DNA of 40,174 bases from Chthoniobacteraceae bacterium (GTDB taxonomy: Bacteria > Verrucomicrobiota > Verrucomicrobiia > Chthoniobacterales > Chthoniobacteraceae). Position 1 is the stretch's first letter. Each line of letters starts with the position of its first letter. The position numbers were made by a program, and so were the translations under genes. Positions 30,754 to 40,105 of the stretch are shown in pieces. The DNA lies in the NCBI GenBank assembly GCA_947476255.1, contig CANJPY010000043.1:1-40174 (forward strand), written 5' to 3'. The notes under the pieces are model-generated. The model was not told the origin of the DNA and did no database searches. It saw only the letters and a list, made by a program, of their open reading frames with translations.

Positions 30754-31828
30754 AGCCTGCGCCGGTTTGCCCTTTCAGATACTCCCAGCCGATGTGCTCT
30801 TGAGCCAATCGTAGGCTCCCAGACAAGAGTCTGCGCGCCGGTTCGCCGCAATCCTCCAGCCAATCGCAAAGCGTGGAGGACGCAGGCGGTCCTTCCCACG
30901 GTTGGGATTGCCCGTCGCGGAAATTGAGTAACGCACGATAACTCCAAAGGTGTGGCTCGACAGCAGGAAGCCCGGCGGCAAGTGCGCGAGTGGATGCTTC
31001 CTGGGGAATCAGAAGGCCCTGCGGGTCCAGGTCGCCAAAATAAAAAACGCGGCGGAGGCCTCCCAGTTCTGCAAAAATGTCGGCCAGATAGCGAACGCCG
31101 TCCGCGAAGCGATTCCCGTCCCCATAGACGACGGCACTAAAGTGCCCGCGATCCACATTCCAGCGGCAGTAGGAATGCCAAGTCGCAGCGTTTTCGAGCA
31201 CGATCAACGGTTGGTGAACTCCAAGGACTGGTCCACGTTTCCACGCCAAGGGCACGCCAATGACTTCGCAGCGCAGATCGCGCTTAATATCCAGACGGCC
31301 CTCGCGAAAGAGCGCCGAACTCAGAAGCAAATCCAACCGTTTTTCGTCTCCAAATATCTGCAACGAGCGCTCTTTGATGGGCACGATCTCGCGCATTGCG
31401 GCCTTGTGTTTGATGAACTCATTCAATGGAAGCAGTTCAGCAAACGAGATGTTCACACGCGCCTCGCGCAGGAAGGCAAGTTCTGCAATCCAAGGGAACT
31501 CACGTATCTGACGTGTCTCATCTGCGGTGAGGGGCACGAATCCGAAGGCTTCGCACCACTTCGCCTCCGCAGTCAGAGGGATCACAATTCGCTCGAGCAA
31601 GTGCGGGCGGTAGCGCACAGGCTTCAATTCCACCAACCCTCCGGCTTCTAAGGTCCTCGCGTCACGCTCAGCATCGGCCCGCTCGGTGGCTTTCACCAAG
31701 CTGGCAGCTTCCAGGAGTTCTTCCCACCTCCGGGAAAAGGGGCGCTGCGCAGGGTCCAATCGGCCACCACGGGCGCGCTGCCATTGAACGAAAAGCTCGC
31801 ACGCGACGGGCAGTCGCACGAGGTTCAC
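30740..31828 (-). CDS. jetD: Wadjet nuclease subunit JetD (DUF3322-DUF2220, Toprim)
   Basis: This is the DNA-cleaving subunit of a Wadjet type I anti-plasmid system; it cuts circular DNA that the SMC-like complex has recognised. Seen: an N-terminal DUF3322 part (about 1-170) and a C-terminal DUF2220/Toprim fold with the metal-binding Glu212 in LIVLENAATW and the Asp266-x-Asp268 pair in FYFGDLDPQG. All three acidic residues are present, so it should be catalytic. The GTG start overlaps the jetC stop (GTGA), showing translational coupling. The product is 362 aa, close to the family size. The last four codons derive from the dispersed repeat, which may mean the original C-terminus was altered. 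Confidence 0.93.
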   Translation of the reverse strand: MNLVRLPVACELFVQWQRARGGRLDPAQRPFSRRWEELLEAASLVKATERADAERDARTLEAGGLVELKPVRYRPHLLERIVIPLTAEAKWCEAFGFVPLTADETRQIREFPWIAELAFLREARVNISFAELLPLNEFIKHKAAMREIVPIKERSLQIFGDEKRLDLLLSSALFREGRLDIKRDLRCEVIGVPLAWKRGPVLGVHQPLIVLENAATWHSYCRWNVDRGHFSAVVYGDGNRFADGVRYLADIFAELGGLRRVFYFGDLDPQGLLIPQEASTRALAAGLPAVEPHLWSYRALLNFRDGQSQPWEGPPASSTLCDWLEDCGEPARRLLSGSLRLAQEHIGWEYLKGQTGAGSVPP

Positions 31829-34800
31829 TCGAGGGCCTCCAGCGCTTCGGCCATGGTCGCGAGCATGGGTATGTTGGTGATTCCGATCACGTAACCCTCA
31901 CGGTTGCGTTGCACGTTCTTCTGACACATCACGACGGTTTGTGCATGCGGCACCATCACACCAAGGCGCTCAGGCGGGAACGCCATTACGAGTTGAAGCT
32001 GGAAGGTCTTCGCCAGCGCAAGACAGTCCTCAATGCCGTCGCCGGAGAGCTTGGAGAAAGCCTCATCCATTACGACGAGGCCGAGTTGTTGGGAGCGCGA
32101 TGAAGCGCGGTCGCCCCGGTCATATACGCGTCGGAACGCAGCGAGCATCGAGATGAAAAACGGAGCCTGACTCTCACCACCGCTGAGGTTGCGGCCACTG
32201 CGCATCAGCGAAATCGGGGGTGCGTCAGGCTTGTCAGCGGGGACCACCTCAATGTCGTAATGATGATAGTTTCGGTAATCCAGAAGCCGCCGCGAGCGCT
32301 CGTCTGCCGTGTTGGCATCGAGCGCCTTCATCAGTTCGTCTTTCGCAGACTGTGTCTCCGCATCGCGAATCGCTGCGGCAAGCGGATCGGTCGGCTCAAG
32401 GCCGGAATTGAGCAGCGCCCAAATCGCGCCGAATCCAGCAGTGTCCTTGCGCTGACTGATGCGGTAGCGATTCTTGCCGACGGGCTGGCTGAGATACCGC
32501 TCCAAGAGCCGCACCGTAGCCGTCGCGTCGGAGATGCGGCGGTTTAGTTCGCTGAGCACATTGTCCTCCAGGCGACGCTCCCACTCCGCGCGGCGGTCAG
32601 TGGCGAGTTGGCGGGATTTCTCCAGTTCCACTTCATCCAACACGCGCAGCCTTGCAGCCCAGGGTTCGTGACTTTCGTCCTCGTGTGAAAACTCGTGCTG
32701 ATATTCCGGGTGCCGGAGGTTCCCTTGAGCGTCGCGGATGGTGGCAAGCTCGCGCCGCTCGTGGTTTCGGCGCTGCTTGGCCTCGAGTGCATGCTCGCGC
32801 GCAGCACTCTGGGCATGGGCGAGAGCGTCGAAACATTCGGCCCACTTTCCGTGCTGCTTCCGAAACTCGCTTCCGCGCGCGCCAAGTTCGCTTTCGAGAA
32901 TTCCGCCGAACCGCCTGCCGAGAGAGGTGTGGCTCTCGTGGGTATCGATGGTTAATTGCTTCACGTCCTCTTCCGCCTTGAAAATCGCGTCGCGGATGGG
33001 GCCTGCGCGGAGTTCGAATTCCTGTGCGGATGTCGCGAGCCCGCCGATCTTGCGCTCAAGTTCGGTCTTCCGTTTATCTAGCTCCATCAGGCGTTCCTGC
33101 CGCTCGGCACGCTCCGGGGTGGAGAGGAGCGCGATGGTTTCGCGCAGCGAGCCGAGTTCGCGTTCGAAAGCGGGAAGCTGCGGCAATTCGCCGGAGCGGT
33201 CGGGCAATGTCGCGTCGTCGAGTCCGGCTTTGCGGCCGGTGTCGAGCCATGTGTTGACGTCGTTGATCTGGACCTGGAGGGCAGTGGCCTCGGTATGCGC
33301 ATCGTTGCGTTCCTTCTGTTTTGTAGCGTGCATCCGGGCGATACCTTCGGCCCCCAGCGTCAGCTGCACGGTCGTGCTGGTTTTTAAACGGCGCCGAACG
33401 GGCGTGTCTTTGAGTATTGCGTCGGGTGTGATGGCACGAGGGGCTTCGCAAGCGTCGAGGTCATCTGCGGTTTCGACGCACTTGATGTCGCCGAGCAGGT
33501 GCTCTGCATAGGCGCGCGCCAGTGGGTGGCTGACTTCCACCTTGGTAAAAAGCGATTCCTCTAGCGGCCGCGGACGCAGCCGTTTGGTCTCGGCGGGATT
33601 TAACAGGGACTCACCTTCGCGGCCTGGTGCGACGCGGCGGAAAGAGTCGAGAGCTGCGAGATAGTCGTTGCCTTCCGGCACCACGATCGTCCAGCGATGC
33701 CGGTCAAGAAGCAGTTCCAGTGCTGGCCACCAGCGTTCGGCTTCGGGCTTCACTTCGATGAGGCGCCCAAGCTGCTGCGCCTTGTCTCCGATTCGCTGAC
33801 GCACGGCCTCGAACAACGGAAAAGCGCCCGGCGCCCGGCCATCGGAGAGCTTCTTTAAATCTTCATCAAGTTGTTTCACCCGGTTTGTGGCCGAGGCAAC
33901 GGCGGCTTTCATGGGATGCACCAGTTCGCCCACGGAGCGCCACACTTCAGCGAAGTTCCTCGCGAGCCCGGCCATCGCCTTAAGCCGCGTGCTTTCGCAT
34001 CCGGTCCGTAGCCCGGAAAGCAGGGCGTCGTCCACCCGCAGGGCGCTGCTGATGACATCGATTGCAAGGCTTTCGCCGTGGCGCAGCCAATCCATCCAGC
34101 GGGCATGGCGGTCGTCGAGGCGCCGGCGGATGTCTTTCTGAGCGAGTTTCAAGGAATCGACGGCAGCCGCCTTCGCATCGCGTTCGCGTGTAAGACCGTC
34201 GAGTTTTCCGCCTTCCGGGTCTTTCCCGATTTCAAATCGCACCGCATTGAGCTGCGCTTGCAAGGCTTCCGCTTCCTTGCGGCGTGCGTCGAGGGCGGAA
34301 TTATTGTCTGCGTGTTGCGCTTCCAGTCGCGCGAGCTTCTGCGCTTCCGCGTCGCGTCGTTCCTCCGCCTGCGCCAGACGCAGCGTATGCTGAAGGTGGG
34401 CGAGCACGGCGGCTTCGCGGGCGGCGGTTTCGCTTGTGAGGTGAAAATGGGCGATCCGCCGAAGAAACGCGGCTTCGTCCTCCTGCTTTTCGAGGCGCTT
34501 CTGCGTGTCGTGATATGCGCGCAACGCGGAACGAACCTCGCTCACATCGAGCGGGCTTTCTTCCAGAATGAATTCGCGGATGAACTTCTCCACGTTGTCC
34601 TCCAACTCGAACGCGATGGCTTTTGGAAATGTCCGGTGAAACGCCTGCGCATCAAAGTTCAAGTGCCGCGGCGCAGCCATTTCTTCGAGGTAATCACGCT
34701 GGCGGCTGAAGATGCACTCGTTGCCGTAATCGCGGCGCAGCCACCGGCGAAAATCTTCATCGGCAAGTAGCTTTCCATCGGGTGCAACCTCCGCGTATTC

Positions 34801-35217
34801 GAGGCGCGCCGGGAGGTGGAAATACGTGGGGGAAGGAGCGGCGTCTGGGCTGGTGAATTGCAACCGCACGCCCCAGGTCTCGCGCTGCGGCGCGCGCCCT
34901 TTTTCCTCGGGCCAGGTGAACTCCAGCGCCACGAGCGTGACGCCGTTCTGGCGCAGGAAATGCCGCTGACCGCCCAGCGTCTGGTTGGTGTCGCCGAGGC
35001 AGTAACCCACGAGGTCGCGCCCGCGCGCGTTGCCGGCCGCCGCGCGGTTCGCGCGCCAGTGTTCACCCAGCAGGACGTATTGGATGAGGTCAAGCAGCAC
35101 GGATTTCCCAGAGCCAAACGCGCCGGAGATGAGCACGTCGTCGGTGACATCGAAAATCTGGCGAAATCCATACCAGTTCAGTGCGACGATGCGAGTGAGG
35201 GAGATGCGGCGGTTCAT
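31825..35217 (-). CDS. jetC: Wadjet SMC-like ATPase JetC
   Basis: This 1130-aa MukB/SbcC-like ATPase would embrace and extrude plasmid DNA. Seen: Walker A GAFGSGKS (Lys38) near the N-terminus and long charged coiled-coil regions (about 230-440 and 590-830) separated by a hinge-like segment around 470-560. Near the C-terminus are the ABC signature NLSGGESQAPFF and the Walker B LGLVVMDEAFSKLSG with its catalytic Glu. The start is the ATG at 35217, which overlaps the jetB stop (ATGA); a longer frame upstream lies inside jetB. It is the third gene of the jetABCD order and is read together with jetD. No frameshift or lesion was seen along its length. Confidence 0.95.
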   Translation of the reverse strand: MNRRISLTRIVALNWYGFRQIFDVTDDVLISGAFGSGKSVLLDLIQYVLLGEHWRANRAAAGNARGRDLVGYCLGDTNQTLGGQRHFLRQNGVTLVALEFTWPEEKGRAPQRETWGVRLQFTSPDAAPSPTYFHLPARLEYAEVAPDGKLLADEDFRRWLRRDYGNECIFSRQRDYLEEMAAPRHLNFDAQAFHRTFPKAIAFELEDNVEKFIREFILEESPLDVSEVRSALRAYHDTQKRLEKQEDEAAFLRRIAHFHLTSETAAREAAVLAHLQHTLRLAQAEERRDAEAQKLARLEAQHADNNSALDARRKEAEALQAQLNAVRFEIGKDPEGGKLDGLTRERDAKAAAVDSLKLAQKDIRRRLDDRHARWMDWLRHGESLAIDVISSALRVDDALLSGLRTGCESTRLKAMAGLARNFAEVWRSVGELVHPMKAAVASATNRVKQLDEDLKKLSDGRAPGAFPLFEAVRQRIGDKAQQLGRLIEVKPEAERWWPALELLLDRHRWTIVVPEGNDYLAALDSFRRVAPGREGESLLNPAETKRLRPRPLEESLFTKVEVSHPLARAYAEHLLGDIKCVETADDLDACEAPRAITPDAILKDTPVRRRLKTSTTVQLTLGAEGIARMHATKQKERNDAHTEATALQVQINDVNTWLDTGRKAGLDDATLPDRSGELPQLPAFERELGSLRETIALLSTPERAERQERLMELDKRKTELERKIGGLATSAQEFELRAGPIRDAIFKAEEDVKQLTIDTHESHTSLGRRFGGILESELGARGSEFRKQHGKWAECFDALAHAQSAAREHALEAKQRRNHERRELATIRDAQGNLRHPEYQHEFSHEDESHEPWAARLRVLDEVELEKSRQLATDRRAEWERRLEDNVLSELNRRISDATATVRLLERYLSQPVGKNRYRISQRKDTAGFGAIWALLNSGLEPTDPLAAAIRDAETQSAKDELMKALDANTADERSRRLLDYRNYHHYDIEVVPADKPDAPPISLMRSGRNLSGGESQAPFFISMLAAFRRVYDRGDRASSRSQQLGLVVMDEAFSKLSGDGIEDCLALAKTFQLQLVMAFPPERLGVMVPHAQTVVMCQKNVQRNREGYVIGITNIPMLATMAEALEALE

Positions 35218-35840
35218 GGTGCGGTCTTCTCGGCAGGGGGGGGCTGGTAAAGTGCAGCTTGTTGCTGCCATGCTTCCGCATTTTCAAACGGAATGACGTG
35301 CGCAAGCGTTGGCAGGATTTGCACCCGCGATTCCCCGAACTGCGCAGCATCCTCGTGCCACTGCGCGTGCACAAGGCGGCGTCCACGCAGCTTGGAAAGC
35401 ATCTCGCGGAGTTGCGCAGCGGATGGCGGCTCAAGGGCTTCAAAATAGAGCTTCAGCCGCTGCCAAATATCGTCCGTTGTTACGATGACTGCCTCTGCGA
35501 CCTGCTCCATCCGAGCATCGTGGTACATCCGCCAGAGCGTAAGCACAAGCAGCGTTTCGGCTTTGCTGAAACGCGCCAGCAGGCCGCAATCGCCGGGCAC
35601 GGGACGCAGGAGAAAAATCGGACTGTCGGCATCTGCGATGAGCGTAAGATGCAGCGGCGCAAGATATTCGGAAATCTCCGGCTGGTACTCGCGGGCGAGC
35701 AGATACAATTCGCGGTCACGCCCCGCTTCGCCGATGAGCGCGCCGTGGGCGAGCAGCTCAGTAAGCACGTCGGAGAGCGCCGCGCGTTCGTCCTCGCGGA
35801 TGCGGTGCCAAGTTGAAAAAGCGGGCCAGGGTAGGGGCAT
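35214..35840 (-). CDS. jetB: Wadjet kleisin-associated subunit JetB (DUF4194)
   Basis: This 208-aa MukE-like subunit of the Wadjet complex would bind the kleisin JetA and DNA. Seen: the DUF4194 pattern of an N-terminal winged-helix region (DERAALSDVLTELLAHGALI), a middle strand-rich stretch (LIADADSPIFLLRPVP) and LSKAETLLVLTL-like helices. These are followed by MLSKLRGRRLVHAQW and VQILPTLAHVIPFENAE. It starts 5 bp after the jetA stop and ends in a four-base overlap with jetC. The assignment relies strongly on its position between a DUF3375 gene and an SMC-like gene. Confidence 0.9.
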   Translation of the reverse strand: MPLPWPAFSTWHRIREDERAALSDVLTELLAHGALIGEAGRDRELYLLAREYQPEISEYLAPLHLTLIADADSPIFLLRPVPGDCGLLARFSKAETLLVLTLWRMYHDARMEQVAEAVIVTTDDIWQRLKLYFEALEPPSAAQLREMLSKLRGRRLVHAQWHEDAAQFGESRVQILPTLAHVIPFENAEAWQQQAALYQPPPAEKTAP

Positions 35841-35845
35841 AAAAG

Positions 35846-37330
35846 TCAGGAGATGCGTTCGATTTCCAATCGTTCAAAGATGTGGTCGCCCTGGCGGTCC
35901 CGTGGAATGGTCTCCGGTCCGGGGCCCAGTTCAGTACGGGCGGATGTCACTCGCCAGCGCACGCTTCGGAGCGTCTCCGAGGATGCACCGCGGTCGAAGG
36001 CGAGCACCGCAAGCAGGTCGAGTAAGTCGTCCTCCGCGACCACATGGAGCGTCTCCGTGGATAGCCGCTCGCCCTTCTGCCCAAGGTGCCGTTCGATGAA
36101 ACGCACGGCGCGCTGCGGAGTAAGGATGTGAAGGTTGCGGCGACGGATCTCATCTTTGGTTGCTTCGGCATCTGGCTCTGCCGGTGGGGCTGCGAGTTCG
36201 AGATTCACCGCAGCGCGCACCTTTCTCGGGGACGAAAGGGAGTCCGTGCCGAACCACACAGAGACCATTGGCGAGAGCAGTGGCATCCCCTCTTCTGCTG
36301 CGAGCGCGCTGAAAGTCTTTCCCGCGTGGAGGCGGGAGGATTCATCGAGGAAGGTCTTCACCTGTGCGGGCCGCCGTCCACGCATCTCGGTTTGGTAGCG
36401 ATGTCGGGCGTCTGAGAGGCGGGCGAAATCTGCCATACGGCCGTCGATCAGCCGCTGCTTCACGGGAATGGCGGCGATCTGCCGCTCGAGCCGAACCAGC
36501 CAGCGCTCGGCCTCGGTGTATGCGGCAGTGGTGTCCAGACAAAGGTGTTTCGAGATCCCTTCCGCAAGCCGCTGTTTTGTGAAGGGATCGTAGAGCGCTT
36601 CCTGCACACTCGTGCGAGCCTGGTTCAGTCGCGGGAGTAGCCCTGTTTGCTGTAAAGCGTCGTAACACACCATGTGTTCACCCGCGTGAAACTCCACGAG
36701 AAACCGCTGCAGCGTCTCTTGCGCCGACATGCTCGCCCGTTGAGCGGCGTCTTCCCGCAGAATCAGTGTTTCGACCATGTGCATTTGTTCGTCTGCGCGC
36801 TCCGCACGGTCGAGAAGGTCTTTAACCGTCTGCCTCATTTCCTCCGGCCCGACTCGGTTGGGGTCCAGTGCGCCTTCGCGTAGTAAGTCGGCACATAGCG
36901 AACGGAGAGTGACAGCGAAGTCTTTCAACTCGGCGGGCCGGTCCTCCGAGAGTTCGCCCAACAGGCGTATCATGCGGCGAAGGGGCGGCGTGATGAGCAC
37001 ATGATGCAGGTCGAGACTCACCCGGCGCGGCTCAAGCCAGTGGGCCTCGATCAGTTTGTTGAAAAACTGAGCGGCACGCTGGTGAAGGTCGCGAAAATTG
37101 CCGCCTTCATCCTCGTCCAGCTGTAAATCTGGATGCCGCATGAGCACCTCGCGAATGAGAACCCGTGCTTCGCCGTGATCGACCTGTCCGCCCTCATCAG
37201 CCGCAGCGACGAGCCGCTCCGCACAATCCACATAGATGGCTGCCGTCCGTCGGCTAAGCGGCCTAAAGAAGCCGCTCCCCAACAACGGCGCAATTCTACG
37301 GCCTAGCGACGTCGAATCATTGGTGGTCAT
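35846..37330 (-). CDS. jetA: Wadjet kleisin subunit JetA (DUF3375)
   Basis: This 494-aa MukF-like kleisin of the Wadjet complex would bridge the JetC heads and recruit JetB. Seen: an N-terminal winged-helix-like domain (FFRPLSRRTAAIYVDCAERL, LIREVLMRHPDL, AQFFNKLIEAHWLEP), a helical middle with RMIRLLGELSEDRPAEL, and a C-terminal part with LLSPMVSVWFG and VRFIERHLGQKGER. The DUF3375 family order is maintained. It is the first gene of the minus-strand operon, with its promoter in the 318-bp gap before sbcB. The ATG at 37330 is the natural start; no strong Shine-Dalgarno sequence was seen. Confidence 0.92.
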   Translation of the reverse strand: MTTNDSTSLGRRIAPLLGSGFFRPLSRRTAAIYVDCAERLVAAADEGGQVDHGEARVLIREVLMRHPDLQLDEDEGGNFRDLHQRAAQFFNKLIEAHWLEPRRVSLDLHHVLITPPLRRMIRLLGELSEDRPAELKDFAVTLRSLCADLLREGALDPNRVGPEEMRQTVKDLLDRAERADEQMHMVETLILREDAAQRASMSAQETLQRFLVEFHAGEHMVCYDALQQTGLLPRLNQARTSVQEALYDPFTKQRLAEGISKHLCLDTTAAYTEAERWLVRLERQIAAIPVKQRLIDGRMADFARLSDARHRYQTEMRGRRPAQVKTFLDESSRLHAGKTFSALAAEEGMPLLSPMVSVWFGTDSLSSPRKVRAAVNLELAAPPAEPDAEATKDEIRRRNLHILTPQRAVRFIERHLGQKGERLSTETLHVVAEDDLLDLLAVLAFDRGASSETLRSVRWRVTSARTELGPGPETIPRDRQGDHIFERLEIERIS

Positions 37331-37648
37331 GCTTGGTCTTTGGTCGAAGGGGGTGGTCAGGAAGCGCGCACCTCTATCGGACTGGACGGGCGGATTTACC
37401 GCATCCGGCTCTGGGAGGCTTTTTTCGGAGGTTTTTCTGGGTTTGCGTCATGATTGAGCGCGCCCCACGACACGATCCAGAGAGCGCGTTGTTTTGGAAT
37501 GAGGAGAAAAGCGGTTTTTCACGATTTTTACCAATAAAAAAAAGAGCAGTGTAGTGGCATGGAACGAAACTTTGTTTAACACTACCATTAAGCCTCAAGT
37601 GAAGGGTGTGGGCAGTGAATGATTAACAAGCGGCTGACATTATCTTAA
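37331..37648. promoter_or_regulatory. Divergent promoter gap between jetA and sbcB
   Basis: This 318-bp region separates the start codons of jetA (minus) and sbcB (plus), so both operons must start here. The right half (37500-37600) is AT-rich, including a run of eight A at 37537-37544. No reliable -35/-10 pair or repressor site could be assigned by eye. Three small open frames here are not convincing. Confidence 0.5.
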
Positions 37649-39112
37649 ATGGAAACCCTGTTTTGGCACGACTATGAAACCTTTGGCCGCGATCCGCGCC
37701 GTGATCCGGCGTCACAGTTCGCCGGTGTTCGCACCGATTTTGAACTAAATGACGTCGGTGTCCCAGTGCAATGCTACAACCGACCGACACCGGATTTTCT
37801 ACCTGATCCTTTTTCATGTGCGATTACGGGCATTACACCACAGCACGCTCTGCAGCACGGACTCAGTGAGGTGGAATTCTGTGCACGCATCCACCACGAG
37901 ATTTCTAAGCCCGGCACATGCAGTGTAGGGTATAAAAGTGTCGGGTTTGACGATGAGGTGACTCGGGGTCTGCTGTACCGTAATTTTTATGATCCCTATG
38001 AGCGCGAGTGGAAACACGGCAATTCTCGTTGGGATCTGATTGATGTGTTACGAATGGCACAGGCGCTGCGGCCTGAAGGGGTTCAGTGGCCTTTAAAAGA
38101 GGACGGCAGCCCCAGCTTCGCATTAGAAGCCTTGACCAAAGCCAATGGCATAGAGCACGAGGGGGCACACGATGCCTTGGCGGATGTACGCGCCACCATT
38201 GCCCTCGCGAGGTTGGTGCGGACCAAGCAACGCAAACTCTATGATTACCTCTTCAAACTCCGTCACAAAGATCAGGTGCGGCAACTGCTGAATTTAAACA
38301 ATAAAATTCCAGTGGTTTATGTGTCTGGCATCTTTGCCGCCAGTCGTGGCTGCCTTGGAATTGCGTTGCCGCTGTGTCGTCATCCTGACAACGAGAACGG
38401 AGTACTCGTTGTAGATCTGCGGGCTGATCCCTCTCTGTTGCTGGAATTGGATGCGGCAGAGTTGCGGCGCCGCCTGTTTCAAGCTTCTGCGGAACGGCCA
38501 GAAGGTGAAGAGCGCATCCCGATTACGACCATTCACATCAATCGCTGTCCGGCACTGGCGCCGCTGTCGGTTCTAACGGACAGTGTTTTAAGGCGCCACC
38601 GAATGGATTTGACGGTGATCGAAAAGCGCCGCCAAAAAATACAAGCCAATGCGGCACTTGTGCATCGATTGCAGCAAGTGTTTGCCGATGCTGAGCGGCC
38701 CAAAATCAATAACGTTGATATGATGCTCTACAGCGGAGGTTTCTTTGGTGATCATGACAGGCGAGTGATGCAGAAAATCCGCGATTCGGAACCGGAGCAC
38801 CTGCCATCGCTGGCTCCCGAGTGTCAGGACCCGCGTCTTCCTGAATTACTTTTCCGGTATAGGGCGCGGAATTTTCCGGAAAGCCTCAACGAGAGTGAAA
38901 AGAAGCAATGGCAGGAACACTGCCGGAACCGACTGCTTGGCGGAATTCCGGGTGCCGGCGTGAGTCTGGCCGAGTTTAGGCGATTGTTGTCGGGCGGAGA
39001 AATCTCGATACCGCCAGCACTTCAGCAAAGTTTGGTCGTCTATGCCGAGGAATTAGCTGCCAGATGCGGGCTTGCAGACAACGTTGCAAAGTCGCCCGCC
39101 TTATCGCCCTAA
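37649..39112 (+). CDS. sbcB: Exodeoxyribonuclease I
   Basis: This 487-aa 3'-to-5' single-strand DNA exonuclease acts in recombination and repair. Seen: a DEDDh exonuclease core with FWHDYETFGRDPRRDPASQF (Asp8, Glu10), SVGFDDEVTRG (Asp101) and EGAHDALADVRAT (His174, Asp179). Spacings equal those I recall for Escherichia coli ExoI (15, 17, 108, 181, 186) with a constant offset of seven. The SH3-like and C-terminal helical domains follow (LFKLRHKDQVRQLLN, LFRYRARNFPESLNESEK). ExoI of this type is best known in gammaproteobacteria, so transfer is possible. It is divergent from jetABCD and shares its upstream gap, which may put it in the same defence island. The start is the ATG at 37649. Confidence 0.95.
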   Translation: METLFWHDYETFGRDPRRDPASQFAGVRTDFELNDVGVPVQCYNRPTPDFLPDPFSCAITGITPQHALQHGLSEVEFCARIHHEISKPGTCSVGYKSVGFDDEVTRGLLYRNFYDPYEREWKHGNSRWDLIDVLRMAQALRPEGVQWPLKEDGSPSFALEALTKANGIEHEGAHDALADVRATIALARLVRTKQRKLYDYLFKLRHKDQVRQLLNLNNKIPVVYVSGIFAASRGCLGIALPLCRHPDNENGVLVVDLRADPSLLLELDAAELRRRLFQASAERPEGEERIPITTIHINRCPALAPLSVLTDSVLRRHRMDLTVIEKRRQKIQANAALVHRLQQVFADAERPKINNVDMMLYSGGFFGDHDRRVMQKIRDSEPEHLPSLAPECQDPRLPELLFRYRARNFPESLNESEKKQWQEHCRNRLLGGIPGAGVSLAEFRRLLSGGEISIPPALQQSLVVYAEELAARCGLADNVAKSPALSP

Positions 39113-39322
39113 CCCGGGTGTCATTGAAACAATGGTCTGCTGTTTAAACTGCTGGCGCTGTTGTTTTTTCTTTTGAGAGAGTGGGGAGTTGGAGTGCGAA
39201 TCTGGATTCGTTTCCGAGCACTTTCAAGCCTAAGCGCGGCACTGTGGATGAGATGCAGAGGAACTAGTTCTTCTGCCTGAGTCAGTAGGTCGGCCAATTA
39301 ATTGGTTCCAACGGCCTGCCCC

Positions 39323-40105
39323 TCAGGATATCCACGGTGGAACACTTTTCGCCAAGCGCCTCCACTGTTTCATCAATCGGCGTCGGTCTTGGTGAGCACG
39401 CCCCCTCAACCAGCCGAGAGCAAACCCTACATGCGGAGCTAGCCTCGGATGGGACCGGCCTAGACTGGGCAGCAGTCCCTCGGCCACGGCGGCGTCGTTC
39501 AGCCAGCCCAAGTCTTCCTGCAGGGCCTTTAGATGGGTGACGAACTTTTTCGTGGAGTTCGGCGCGTGCAAGGATTCAAAGAATTCACAACCGTAGCGGA
39601 GACGCTTGGTCAGAATACGGACCCTGTGCCTCTGCTCTGGAGTGGCTTGCCCGAGCGATTTGCCGCTTGCAAGGAGCTTCTTCCACAGACGGGCGAGCAG
39701 ATGATCCGCCCACTCTCCAACTTGGCTCCATTGCGCCGAGTTTGCCTGGGAGTCGGGAGCACCTTGCGAGCCAATTCCATCTCCCTGTCTGCGTCCCCAG
39801 CCTAAGGGAGTGCGTGTGGATCGGGAGGATGTCCAGGCCTGTTTCCAGGCCCCGAGCGAAAGAAAGAGCCTCGCATACCGCTCGGATTCGATGGCTTCCT
39901 TAGCGACTTTCCGGCGGGTAGCAGCCTCCGACAAGGCCTGCGCTGCGAGGGTCTCCAATCCCTCGTACTCGGGGCATGCAAGCGCGAGTTTGGCAAGCGT
40001 CTCTTCGGCCAAAACCTCCCAATCCCCAGGGCTTTTTGTTTTGAAGTCAGATTTTCTGGTTGAGGAGTTGTTTTGCGAGCATCGGTTGAGCGCAAAGCCC
40101 CTCAC
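39323..40105 (-). CDS. CHAD-domain protein, N-terminally shortened
   Basis: This helical protein is of the CHAD type (conserved histidine alpha-helical domain), a family associated with polyphosphate binding. Seen: DWEVLAEETLAKLALACPE near the start, RYARLFLSLGAWK, and the strong C-terminal core HRVRILTKRLRYGCEFFESL, followed by LKALQEDLGWLNDAAVA. The first CHAD helices (the usual H-x-x-R-V-x-x-R-R-x-R segment) are missing; in their place is an unrelated 25-residue start from a GTG at 40105, with an in-frame TAG 21-24 bases upstream. It is therefore probably a gene with a deletion or frameshift near its start, or a damaged remnant. Upstream sequence to 40174 gives no better start. The 210-bp gap to sbcB shows nothing. 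Confidence 0.65.
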   Translation of the reverse strand: MRGFALNRCSQNNSSTRKSDFKTKSPGDWEVLAEETLAKLALACPEYEGLETLAAQALSEAATRRKVAKEAIESERYARLFLSLGAWKQAWTSSRSTRTPLGWGRRQGDGIGSQGAPDSQANSAQWSQVGEWADHLLARLWKKLLASGKSLGQATPEQRHRVRILTKRLRYGCEFFESLHAPNSTKKFVTHLKALQEDLGWLNDAAVAEGLLPSLGRSHPRLAPHVGFALGWLRGRAHQDRRRLMKQWRRLAKSVPPWIS

